NCBI RefSeq assembly: GCF_029601685.1
Contig: NZ_JARRIR010000002.1
Coordinates: 496,001 to 560,000, forward strand
Length of the DNA: 64,000 nt
Source of the DNA: Metarhizobium sp017305935
GTDB lineage: Bacteria > Pseudomonadota > Alphaproteobacteria > Rhizobiales > Rhizobiaceae
Direction of reading: 5' to 3'
This document shows, piece by piece, positions 1-7,234 of the stretch. The translations under genes were made by a program, and so were the position numbers. The notes under the pieces were generated by a model. It saw only the letters and a program-made list of their open reading frames with translations. It was not told the DNA's origin and made no database searches. Numbering within the stretch: position 1 is the first letter of the stretch; each line of letters begins with the position of its first letter.

Positions 1-164
1 TCAACGGACCCGGCAACCGCGCGTAAGGTCGAGGCTAAGAAGCGAGAGGCCACCGCACGGACGGGCATTCGCAGAAATCTGCGCCCGGTCGCCAAAATTT
101 GTTGCGGTGCGAATGGTCATGGCAGGTTTTATAACCATGGCTCCAGGGCGACGCAAGAGCCGTT

Positions 165-1349
165 TCACTTTTTTGCCAGCGCCACCGCGCGTTGCAGCGC
201 CAGCATCGCGCCGCCCGCCAGCAAGCCCCAGAAGGCTCCGGAAATGCCGCCGAAGGACACGCCCGACGCGGTGATGAGAAACGTCAGCGCCGCCGCCTCG
301 CGCGTGTCCGGCGCCTGGAAGGCGGCAACCGCCGAACCCGAGAAGGCGCCGATCAGCGCAAGGCCGGCCACCGCCTGGATGAGAATCGCCGGGGCGAGCG
401 CCACGAAGGCGGTGACGACGCCGGCCAGCAGCCCAAAGATGACATAACCGAGGCCGCCGATCACCGCCGCCCAATAGCGCCGTTTCGGATCGGGATGGGC
501 GTCTTCCCCGGCGCACATCGCCGCAGTGATCGCCGCCAGATTGACAGCATGGCCGCCGAAGGGGGCGCTGAACAGTGAAAACAGGCCGGTCGCCGCAAAC
601 AGCGGCCCCGGATCGGGCTCGTAGCGATTGACCTTCAGCACGGCGATGCCCGGAATGTTCTGCGAGGCCATGGTGACGATGAACAGCGGCAGCGCGATGG
701 AAACCAGCGCCTGCAGGTTGAAGACCGGCAGGACGAATTCGACGGGCGGCGCCAGCGATTGCGACAAGACGGAAAACGCATCCGGCGGGATATCGACGCC
801 GAAGACCAGCACCAGCACGAAGACAGCAAGTGCTGCCGGCACGGCAAACAGCCGCTTGAACGAACCGACAACCACCCAGGCGACCACGATGGGCAGGCCG
901 AGCCAGAGATCGGCCGAAATCGCCTTCACCGGCGCAAAGCACAGGCCGATGATGACGCCGGACAGCATGGCATTGGCCAGCGGCGCCGGAATGGCGGCCA
1001 CCGCCCGTCCCAGCGGCTTGAACAGCCCGGCGACGACAATCAGCAGCGCACAGACGATGAAGGCCCCGACCGCCGCCGGAAAGCCGCCAACGACCGCGCC
1101 GGTGGTCGCCAGCAGCGCCCCGCCCGGCGTCGACCAGGCAATGCTGATCGGCAGGCGGGTGGCGAGGCTGAGCACGATGGCGCAGACCCCCATCGACACC
1201 GACAGCGCCATCAGCCCCGATCCCGCCTCGAGATCGGTGGCTCCCACGCCCTTCAGGCCCTGGATGATGACCGCGAAGGAACTGGCAAAACCGACAAAGG
1301 CCGTGAGACAGCCCATGAACAGGCTCTGGAGGGAAAAATCTTTCAACAT
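165..1349 (-). CDS. benE: BenE-family benzoate/aromatic acid transporter
   Basis: A 394-residue polytopic inner-membrane protein of the BenE family (proton-coupled benzoate importers). Nearly the whole chain is hydrophobic, with about 11-12 likely spans. Family-typical Gly/Pro-rich stretches are visible, such as PISIAWSTPGGALL from residue 67 and APFGGHAVNLAAIT near residue 265. The length is normal for the family. The ATG at 1349 has only a weak ribosome site. No aromatic-degradation genes lie nearby, so the substrate is inferred from the family alone. It follows nrsF by 98 bp on the same strand, but nothing shows that they share a transcript. Confidence 0.85.
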   Translation of the reverse strand: MLKDFSLQSLFMGCLTAFVGFASSFAVIIQGLKGVGATDLEAGSGLMALSVSMGVCAIVLSLATRLPISIAWSTPGGALLATTGAVVGGFPAAVGAFIVCALLIVVAGLFKPLGRAVAAIPAPLANAMLSGVIIGLCFAPVKAISADLWLGLPIVVAWVVVGSFKRLFAVPAALAVFVLVLVFGVDIPPDAFSVLSQSLAPPVEFVLPVFNLQALVSIALPLFIVTMASQNIPGIAVLKVNRYEPDPGPLFAATGLFSLFSAPFGGHAVNLAAITAAMCAGEDAHPDPKRRYWAAVIGGLGYVIFGLLAGVVTAFVALAPAILIQAVAGLALIGAFSGSAVAAFQAPDTREAAALTFLITASGVSFGGISGAFWGLLAGGAMLALQRAVALAKK

Positions 1350-1447
1350 GGCGAGACTCGAAATGCAGCGCGCGAGATCGGATCGTCACTGCAGATCAAA
1401 AAACCGCGCGGCTGGCAAGGTGGTGGCGGAAGGATCGGGTACGTTGC

Positions 1448-2092
1448 TCACCAGCGCAGCAGGCGCGGCCCGGCAAGGGCGCCGATCAGGCCGACCAGCA
1501 GGATGCCGAGCGAATACCAGAGCAAGACGAAAGGCATGCCGTTTTCGGTGCAGAACCAGGAATAGACCCAGGCCCCCGCCGCACCGGCAGCAAGACCGGC
1601 GACGAAACCGGCAAGCCTCAGATCGACAGGCGCGCTTTTGCGTAGCAGGGAGAAATTGGCATAGAGCACTGGAAGCGCGAAACCGAGGATCAGGAACGGG
1701 CAATGCAGCGCCGACCCGCCCATAATAAGAACACGGTAGCTTTCCGTCGGTGAAACGGCGAGCTGTATGCCCGCAACGATGGCCATCGCGGCAACGATGA
1801 GGCCGAACCCGGCGAAGATCCCCCCGGCATCGCCATCCGGCCGCGACAGCCTGCGGATGGCGACGAAGGCGAGGATGGCGAGCAGCGCATTGTAGGCGGA
1901 TTTGATCCAGAAGACCGGCAGGCTCAGCGCATGGGCCATGTCGACCCTAAAGCCGAAGAAAACCAGCATCACCAGCAGCGACAGACCGAGCGCCGGCAGC
2001 ACCAGCGCTGCCATTCGCCGCTCCAGCGCATGGGCGGGCATCGGTTTCAGGTCGCGCACCAGGCTTTCGATAAGGTCGTCGGGATTGCTCAC
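1448..2092 (-). CDS. nrsF: NrsF-type membrane anti-sigma factor (DUF1109)
   Basis: A 214-residue protein with an N-terminal cytoplasmic segment of about 35 residues followed by six hydrophobic spans. This is the DUF1109/NrsF layout. In Caulobacter NrsF holds the ECF factor SigF at the inner membrane and releases it under heavy-metal or oxidative stress; that role is family knowledge. The start codon overlaps the end of the sigma-factor gene by 4 bp (2089-2092), so the two are translationally coupled, as expected for a sigma/anti-sigma pair. The last residues are the basic tail GPRLLRW. The inducing signal here is unknown. Confidence 0.88.
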   Translation of the reverse strand: MSNPDDLIESLVRDLKPMPAHALERRMAALVLPALGLSLLVMLVFFGFRVDMAHALSLPVFWIKSAYNALLAILAFVAIRRLSRPDGDAGGIFAGFGLIVAAMAIVAGIQLAVSPTESYRVLIMGGSALHCPFLILGFALPVLYANFSLLRKSAPVDLRLAGFVAGLAAGAAGAWVYSWFCTENGMPFVLLWYSLGILLVGLIGALAGPRLLRW

Positions 2093-2631
2093 GTCTCTCC
2101 CCGCAGTTTTCTGGCCAGGGCCTTCAGGCTTCTATGGATGCCGACCCGCGCGGCGGTTTCGGTCTGGCCGGCGCGGCCGGCGGCTTCGGCAATCGATTCG
2201 CCGTCGAGCTTGACGCGGCGCAGCAGCTCGCGCTGGCGCGGCGGCAGGCCGTCGAGCAGGCGTTCGACATCGATGCGGGCGGTCAGTGCCTCCTCGCCGG
2301 AAGAGGTTTCGAGCGTCTCGTCGAGATCGACCAGCATTCGCCCGCCGCCGCGCCGGAAATGATCGACCAGCTTGTAGCGGGCGATCGAGAAGAACCAGGC
2401 GGTGAATGGCCGCGTCCGGTCATAGGTGTCACGGCGCGCATGCAGGGCCAGCAGCGTATCCTGCACCAGATCTTCCAGGTCGCTCCGGGCGCCGAGGGCC
2501 AGCCGCCGCCGGTAATAGGCGAGCAGCAGGCCACGCAGCGCCTGCAGCAGATGCCGGTAGGCGCCCTCGTCCCCGTCGAGGGAACGCAACATCATCCGCT
2601 TCAATGTCTCTTCCGAAAGGGCGTCCGTCAT
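2089..2631 (-). CDS. sigF: ECF sigma factor, SigF type
   Basis: A 180-residue extracytoplasmic-function sigma factor. Region 2 spans about residues 30-95 (LEDLVQDTLLALHARRDTYD, then FTAWFFSIARYKLVDHFRR) and region 4 spans about residues 112-175 (LPPRQRELLRRVKLDGESIA). Overlap with nrsF and the divergent MXKDX peptide support a SigF identity. A sequence of the form GTAAC-N16-CGAA precedes it on its own strand, which suggests autoregulation. The predicted transcript would begin only about 8-10 bases before the ATG at 2631, and no strong ribosome site is seen. Confidence 0.88.
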   Translation of the reverse strand: MTDALSEETLKRMMLRSLDGDEGAYRHLLQALRGLLLAYYRRRLALGARSDLEDLVQDTLLALHARRDTYDRTRPFTAWFFSIARYKLVDHFRRGGGRMLVDLDETLETSSGEEALTARIDVERLLDGLPPRQRELLRRVKLDGESIAEAAGRAGQTETAARVGIHRSLKALARKLRGET

Positions 2632-2646
2632 GTCGTCTGAGGTTCA

Positions 2647-2671
2647 TTCGCAGGGCGGAGCAGAATGTTAC
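2647..2671 (-). promoter_or_regulatory. Putative SigF-dependent promoter of sigF-nrsF
   Basis: Read on the minus strand, GTAAC (2671-2667) is followed after 16 bases by CGAA (2650-2647) and then TGA. This matches my recollection of the SigF promoter in Caulobacter (GTAAC-type -35, CGAA -10). The facing gene has nearly the same arrangement. The assignment is by motif only. Confidence 0.55.
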
Positions 2672-2725
2672 CGGAAAAATCCGCCTTTATCCGCCGGCGG
2701 CGGCTCATCACATCCCCGTGAAGCC

Positions 2726-2751
2726 GTAACGCCGCGCAGCAAAACGGCGAA
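2726..2751 (+). promoter_or_regulatory. Putative SigF-dependent promoter of the MXKDX peptide gene
   Basis: GTAAC (2726-2730), 17 bases, CGAA (2748-2751) followed by TGA, pointing at the small gene that starts at 2815. It mirrors the motif found on the other strand before sigF, including the shared CGAATGA. Predicted leader length is about 55 bases. Confidence 0.55.
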
Positions 2752-2814
2752 TGAGCCGAGGTGAGCCCCGGCACGACGCCGGCGGACACGCCCCTGTTCC
2801 GGAGGAAACCACCC

Positions 2815-3027
2815 ATGACCATCCGCTCCCGTGCCCTCGCCGCCGCGCTTGCCGTCGCCGCCCTCTCCCTTGCCGGCACCGCCGGCGCCGCCAGCATGAA
2901 GACCGATACGATGAAGAAGGAAAGCATGGCCAAGATGGACAAGAAGGACTGCATGCACAAGGCCGGCATGGAAAAGAACAAGATGAAAAAGGCCGACATG
3001 ATGAAGGCCTGCGACATGATGAAATAA
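2815..3027 (+). CDS. Secreted MXKDX-repeat-like Met/Lys/Asp-rich small peptide
   Basis: A 70-residue protein. Residues 1-25 form a clear signal peptide (RSRALAAALAVAALSLAGTAGA). The mature part is built almost wholly of Met, Lys, Asp and Ala, with two Cys (KKDCMH, MKACDM) and one His, resembling the pentapeptide MXKDX family. The ATG at 2815 is chosen because GGAGGA lies 9 bases upstream (2801-2806) and the signal peptide starts there; the frame stays open further upstream without support. The Met/Cys/His content suggests periplasmic metal binding (copper-type), which is inference. It is divergent from sigF and has a matching SigF-like promoter. A strong terminator follows. Confidence 0.8.
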   Translation: MTIRSRALAAALAVAALSLAGTAGAASMKTDTMKKESMAKMDKKDCMHKAGMEKNKMKKADMMKACDMMK

Positions 3028-3043
3028 GTCGCCCGCATGACAA

Positions 3044-3074
3044 AACCCGTGCCGAGGCCGGCACGGGTTCTTGA
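3044..3074 (+). terminator. Intrinsic terminator after the MXKDX peptide gene
   Basis: Perfect 10-bp stem (3044-3053 with 3060-3069) and a 6-base loop, followed by a short T-containing tail. It may also serve the convergent protease gene that ends at 3095. Confidence 0.75.
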
Positions 3075-3094
3075 AAAGGCCTATGCCGAAAGAA

Positions 3095-3673
3095 TCAGAT
3101 TTCGGCCTGCGACGAGATGATGCGCGAGACGAGGCCGTAGCCCTTGGCTTCCTCGGCGGAGAGCCAGTAATCGCGATCGGTGTCCTTGGCGATCTTCTCG
3201 ACCGGCTGGCCGGTGGCGTCTGCGAAGATCCGGTTGAGGCGCTCGTTCATCTTGATGATTTCGCGCGCCTGGATCTCGATGTCGGAGGCCATGCCGCGGG
3301 TGCCGCCGGACGGTTGATGCAGCAGGAAGCGGGTGTTGGGCAGGCACAGGCGCTGCTCCTTGGGAACGCTGACATAAATCAGCGCGCCGGCGGAGGCGAC
3401 CCAGCCGGTGCCGATCATCCACACCTTCGGCTTGATGAACTTGATCATGTCGTGGATCGAATCGCCCGATTCCACATGGCCGCCCGGCGAGGAGACGAAG
3501 ATGCGGATGTCGTCGTCGCTGGCGGCCGCGAGCGCCACGAGCTGCGAGCAGACCTTCTGCGCCAGTTCCTGGGTGATGCCGCCATAGATGAAGATGGAGC
3601 GGGACTTGAAAAGGTTGGCTTCCGCCTCCTTGCCCAAGGGCAGCTCCGTCTTCTTGTCGTCTTCGTCGCTCAT
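3095..3673 (-). CDS. ClpP-like serine protease subunit
   Basis: A 192-residue member of the ClpP/crotonase-fold peptidase family S14. The nucleophile Ser94 lies in VASAG, the general base His119 in LLHQPSGG, and the acidic residue in the DTDRD motif near 164-168, followed by the typical LSAEEAKGYGLV. The tail is shorter and the N-terminus (MSDEDDKKTELP) is acidic, unlike housekeeping ClpP, so this is probably an accessory ClpP paralogue. No clpX or clpA is adjacent. The frame is open 150 bases further upstream, but the start at 3673 fits the conserved domain and lacks the unlikely Arg-rich extension. Confidence 0.85.
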   Translation of the reverse strand: MSDEDDKKTELPLGKEAEANLFKSRSIFIYGGITQELAQKVCSQLVALAAASDDDIRIFVSSPGGHVESGDSIHDMIKFIKPKVWMIGTGWVASAGALIYVSVPKEQRLCLPNTRFLLHQPSGGTRGMASDIEIQAREIIKMNERLNRIFADATGQPVEKIAKDTDRDYWLSAEEAKGYGLVSRIISSQAEI

Positions 3674-3884
3674 GCGTCCGTCTCCACCAATGTTTCTCGT
3701 GTTCCGCAGATAGTGCTTTCTCCCTCGTAAAACAATGCGGGAAAAAGACAAGGCAAGATCGGCAGGGCAGGCCTTGAGGCGTTGCGCAGCCTTACCGAAA
3801 TGTAATTTTGACCGGCGCTGCATTTGCCACAGTCTCTGCCTAGATCTGTTTCATCGGTGATCGAACAGGACCAAGGAGGTCGCC

Positions 3885-4673
3885 ATGTCACCCGAAGAAC
3901 GCCAATTGCTCTCATCCCTTTTCGACCGTACCCGCGCCGCCGCAAACGTCCCGCGCGACCGCGATGCGGAAAACCTCATCGACTCTGCCGTGCGCGAACA
4001 GCCCTATGCGCCCTATCTGCTGGCGCAGGCGGTGATCCTGCAGGAGAAGGGGCTGGAGGCCGCCTCCGCCCGCATCCGCGATCTCGAAGACCAGGTCGCC
4101 CGCCTGCAGCAGGGCCATGACGGTCCTGCTCCTGCCGAAAGCGGCGGCTTCCTCGGCGGTCTCGGCTCGATTTTCGGCCGCGCGCCGGAGCAGGCCCGCC
4201 CGCCGCAACCCCACGCCGGCGACGCCTTTGCCCAGACCGTGGATCACGACAGCCGCCAGGGCCGCCTCTACGACGATTACGATCGTAACAATCCGCCGCA
4301 ACGCACCGCCCCCTGGGGCCAGCAGCCGCCGCAATACGATCCCCGCATGGCCGCCCCCGCCGCCGCCGGGCCCTGGGGCCAGGCCGCATCCGGCGGCGGC
4401 AGCTTTCTCAAGGGCGCGCTGGGCGCGGCCGCCGGTGTCGCCGGCGGCGTGCTGCTCGCCGATACGCTGCGCGGCGCCTTCGGCTCGCATATGAGCGGTC
4501 TCGGCCTTGGCTCCCCCTTCGGCTTCGGCGCCACCGGCCAGCCGCCGGTCGAGGAAACCGTCGTCAACAACTACTACATGGATGACAACCGCCAGCCCTC
4601 CGACGATACCGACACCGATCCCGGCTTCGACGACACGCCGGTCGATGACCGCGACGACAGCGATTACGTCTGA
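3885..4673 (+). CDS. DUF2076 domain-containing protein
   Basis: A 262-residue protein with the DUF2076 (COG3416) layout. There is an N-terminal helical domain (MSPEERQLLSSLFDRTR to about residue 85, with a short coiled coil RIRDLEDQVARLQ). A Pro/Gln-rich linker follows, then a Gly/Ala-rich hydrophobic segment (GGSFLKGALGAAAGVAGGVL, about residues 171-190) and a strongly acidic Asp-rich tail. The start at 3885 has a near-perfect AAGGAGGT at 3873-3880. Function is unknown; the glycine-rich segment looks like a membrane-associating hairpin. It stands alone and ends in a terminator shared with convergent queF. Confidence 0.85.
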   Translation: MSPEERQLLSSLFDRTRAAANVPRDRDAENLIDSAVREQPYAPYLLAQAVILQEKGLEAASARIRDLEDQVARLQQGHDGPAPAESGGFLGGLGSIFGRAPEQARPPQPHAGDAFAQTVDHDSRQGRLYDDYDRNNPPQRTAPWGQQPPQYDPRMAAPAAAGPWGQAASGGGSFLKGALGAAAGVAGGVLLADTLRGAFGSHMSGLGLGSPFGFGATGQPPVEETVVNNYYMDDNRQPSDDTDTDPGFDDTPVDDRDDSDYV

Positions 4674-4682
4674 AATAGGAAA

Positions 4683-4713
4683 AAGCGCGAAATTTTCGGT
4701 TTCGCGCTTCTTT
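4683..4713. terminator. Bidirectional terminator between the DUF2076 gene and queF
   Basis: A 10-bp perfect stem (4683-4692 with 4700-4709) has an A-run before and a T-run after, so it can work on both strands between two convergent genes. Confidence 0.8.
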
Positions 4714-4722
4714 CCTTTGAGA

Positions 4723-5187
4723 TCAGCCGCGCCCGCGATAGGGCGCCACACCCTGATCGGGCAACCACACGCCTTCCGGCGGTGCACCCGTCTGCCAGAA
4801 GACATCGATGGGAATACCGCCGCGCGGATACCAATAGGCGCCGATGCGCAGCCAGACGGGCTGAAGGAGATCGACCAGCCGCTTGGCGATGTCGAGGCTG
4901 CAATCCTCGTGGAAAGCGCCGTGATTGCGGAAGGAATGCAGGAACAGTTTCAGCGATTTCGATTCCACCAGCCATTCGTCGGGAATGTAATCGATGACGA
5001 TATGGGCGAAATCCGGCTGGCCGGTCATCGGGCAGAGCGAGGTGAATTCCGGCGCGGTGAACCGCACCACATAATCGGTGCCCCGATTGCCCGAGGGCAC
5101 GCGCTCCAGAACCGCCTCTTCCGGCGAGGCCGGGCTCTCGACCTTCGCACCCAGCATCGACAGGCCCGAAACATCCGTCTTCGTCAT
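4723..5187 (-). CDS. queF: NADPH-dependent 7-cyano-7-deazaguanine reductase
   Basis: A 154-residue short-form QueF, which reduces preQ0 to preQ1 in queuosine tRNA modification. The catalytic Cys52 lies in TSLCPMTGQPDF, with the proton donor Asp59 shortly after, and the NADPH-binding QueF motif is ESKSLK at 75-80. Length is normal for the unimodular type. The start overlaps the end of the cation-transporter gene by 4 bp (5184-5187), so the two are co-translated. No other queuosine genes are in the window. Confidence 0.95.
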   Translation of the reverse strand: MTKTDVSGLSMLGAKVESPASPEEAVLERVPSGNRGTDYVVRFTAPEFTSLCPMTGQPDFAHIVIDYIPDEWLVESKSLKLFLHSFRNHGAFHEDCSLDIAKRLVDLLQPVWLRIGAYWYPRGGIPIDVFWQTGAPPEGVWLPDQGVAPYRGRG

Positions 5188-6104
5188 TGTGCCGCAGCTC
5201 CTTTTACTTTCACGCGTACGCCATGCGCCTTTTCGCTTTCCGGCTCGACATGGATCACCACGCGCGCGCCCGGATGCGCCGCGTTGATGGCGTCTTCGAG
5301 GCGATCACAGATATCGTGCGCCTCGCCGACCGGCATCGAGGCGGGCACGACGAGATCGAAGACGACGAAGGTTGCCGCCCCCGCCTGCCGGGTCTTGAGG
5401 TCATGCACACCGAGCGCGCCGCCGGCATGGGTGGCGATCGCCGCCTTGATTGCCTTCTCCTCGTCCAGATCGACCGCCTTGTCCATCAGCCCGTCTATGG
5501 AATGCGAGATCACCTTCCAGCCCTGGAACAGGATGTTGAACGAGACGAGGATGGCGAGCACCGGATCGAGGATCGCATAGCCGGTGGCCAGCGCCAGGAT
5601 CAGGCCGACGAACACCCCGACCGAGGTGACGACGTCGGAATTGATATGATGACCGTCGGCGACCAGCGCCGGCGAGCGGTATTTTTTGCCGGCGCGGATC
5701 AGCGTATAGGCCCAGACGGCATTGATGACGCCGGCCAACAGGTTGATGCCGAGGCCAAGCGCCGGCGCCTGCGGCAAGGCAGGCTCGGCCAGCGCCACCA
5801 CCGCCTCGCGCACGATCATCAGCGCCGCCACGACGATCAGCACGCCCTCGGTGACCGCCGAGAGATATTCCGCCTTGTGGTGGCCGAAGGGATGGTCGTC
5901 ATCGGCCGGCTTCTGCGCATAGCGGATGACGAAGAAGGCGATGAAGGCGGCGACGACGTTAACGGTCGATTCCAGCCCGTCCGAGAGCAGTGCCACGGAG
6001 CCCGTGACCCACCAGGCGACCAGCTTCAGCCCCATGACCCCGAAGGAGAGCGGAATGCCCCAGAAAGCCAGTCGCCTGACAATGATGTTGCCGTCTTCCG
6101 TCAT
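5184..6104 (-). CDS. Cation diffusion facilitator family transporter
   Basis: A 306-residue CDF metal/proton antiporter with six membrane spans in the N-terminal two thirds and a cytoplasmic C-terminal domain from about residue 210. The metal-site residues are in LLSDGLEST (second span) and ADGHHINSDVVTS (fifth span). The cytoplasmic part carries His residues typical of metal-triggered dimerisation (GALGVHDLKTR, HDICDRLED, VVIHVEPE). In Sinorhizobium a CDF exporter of manganese/iron (EmfA) is known, and this could be its orthologue, but the metal cannot be read from the sequence. It is the upstream gene of a two-gene unit with queF. Confidence 0.88.
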   Translation of the reverse strand: MTEDGNIIVRRLAFWGIPLSFGVMGLKLVAWWVTGSVALLSDGLESTVNVVAAFIAFFVIRYAQKPADDDHPFGHHKAEYLSAVTEGVLIVVAALMIVREAVVALAEPALPQAPALGLGINLLAGVINAVWAYTLIRAGKKYRSPALVADGHHINSDVVTSVGVFVGLILALATGYAILDPVLAILVSFNILFQGWKVISHSIDGLMDKAVDLDEEKAIKAAIATHAGGALGVHDLKTRQAGAATFVVFDLVVPASMPVGEAHDICDRLEDAINAAHPGARVVIHVEPESEKAHGVRVKVKGAAAQ

Positions 6105-6161
6105 ATCCTTTTCCCGTGCGGATGCGAATGAATTGCAGTTTCAATGGCCTTAGAACGGCAA

Positions 6162-6193
6162 AACCGTGCAGGCGAAGTTTCGCCGGCACGGTT
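6162..6193. repeat. Inverted repeat in the divergent CDF/bluB promoter region
   Basis: Outer arms of 8 bp (6162-6169 with 6186-6193) and inner arms of 6 bp (6171-6176 with 6179-6184), with a single mismatched pair between and a 2-base loop. There is no T-run, so it is not an ordinary terminator. It lies in the leader of the transporter gene or upstream of bluB. Confidence 0.6.
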
Positions 6194-6362
6194 CCGTTGC
6201 CGTTCCTATGGACCAATTCAACCGGCTTGTCAAAACATCCGCCCGCCGGCGCATGAAAGCGTCGAACATGACAGTGCGCGCCGCGCATGGGCAAAATCTT
6301 TGCACAAGTCTTCGCTAGGAAGGCGGCCGGGCCGGATTTTCGGCAGCCGAGAGGAAAGACGC

Positions 6363-7094
6363 ATGACGACAGGACTGAGCCAGATGCCGCTGGACGAAGA
6401 GGCGTTTTCGGCCGTCGATGCCGAGCACCTCGTGGCCGCCGGCGCCTTTTCCGAGGCGGAGCGGGCGGCGGTCTACCGCGCCATCGAAACCCGCCGCGAC
6501 GTGCGCGACCAGTTCCGCCCCGATCCCCTGCCCGAGGCGCTGGTGCGACGCCTGCTGACCGCCGCCCACAACGCGCCCTCGGTCGGCTTCATGCAGCCCT
6601 GGAATTTCATTCTCGTCAGGAAACCCGAGACCCGCGAAAAAATCTGGGAGGCGTTTCGCACGGCCAATGACGAGGCGACCGGCATGTTCGCCGACGAGCG
6701 CCAGTCGCACTATCGCGCTTTGAAGCTGGAGGGAATCCGCAAGGCGCCGCTCAGCATCTGCATCACCTGCGACCGCGATCGCGCCGGGCCGGTGGTGCTG
6801 GGGCGCACCCACAATCCGGCCATGGACGTCTATTCCACCGTCTGCGCCGTGCAGAACCTGTGGCTGGCGGCGCGTGCCGAAGGCGTCGGCGTCGGCTGGG
6901 TCAGCATTTTCCACGAGGAGGCGATCAAGCGCATCCTCAACATCCCCCCGCGCATCGCCATCGTCGCCTGGCTGTGCCTCGGTTATGTCGACCGCCTCTA
7001 CGACAGCCCCGAACTAGCCCTGAAGGGCTGGCGCCAGCGCCTGCCGCTGGACGAACTGGTCTATGAGGAAGGCTGGCCGGGAGAGGAAACCTGA
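6363..7094 (+). CDS. bluB: 5,6-dimethylbenzimidazole synthase
   Basis: A 243-residue BluB, the nitroreductase-fold enzyme that breaks down reduced FMN with oxygen to make the lower ligand of cobalamin. Typical segments are VYRAIETRRDVRDQFRPDP, NAPSVGFMQPWNFILV and GVGVGWVSIFHEEAIKRIL, followed by WLCLGYVDRLY. The start at 6363 is chosen over an in-frame ATG 219 bases upstream because it has a GAGAGGAAAG ribosome site and the extra residues are unlike the family. I looked for a cobalamin riboswitch upstream and found no B12-box. No cobalamin genes adjoin it. Confidence 0.93.
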   Translation: MTTGLSQMPLDEEAFSAVDAEHLVAAGAFSEAERAAVYRAIETRRDVRDQFRPDPLPEALVRRLLTAAHNAPSVGFMQPWNFILVRKPETREKIWEAFRTANDEATGMFADERQSHYRALKLEGIRKAPLSICITCDRDRAGPVVLGRTHNPAMDVYSTVCAVQNLWLAARAEGVGVGWVSIFHEEAIKRILNIPPRIAIVAWLCLGYVDRLYDSPELALKGWRQRLPLDELVYEEGWPGEET

Positions 7095-7098
7095 TACA

Positions 7099-7139
7099 AA
7101 AAGACCCGCCGGCCTGTTCGGGCGAGCGGGTCTTTTCGT
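7099..7139 (+). terminator. Terminator after bluB
   Basis: An 11-bp stem (7099-7109 with 7126-7136) with a T-rich 3' arm and tail. It starts 4 bases after the stop codon. Confidence 0.85.
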
Positions 7140-7234
7140 TTCTCCTGGCGGTCTTTTGGTGACCTGTTGACGCCGTGTTTAAAGCCTCCGCAGCCGGAAG
7201 GCAAATGATGTTTTCGCGACTGCGACGCAGAGCC

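Noticed and set aside
1..164. A possible gene at the left edge
   Set aside because: The open minus-strand frame there continues as an out-of-frame shadow of benE. I see no ribosome site or domain in 1-164.
6105..6362. A cobalamin riboswitch before bluB
   Set aside because: No B12-box-like sequence or the expected stems are visible. Only a simple inverted repeat is present.
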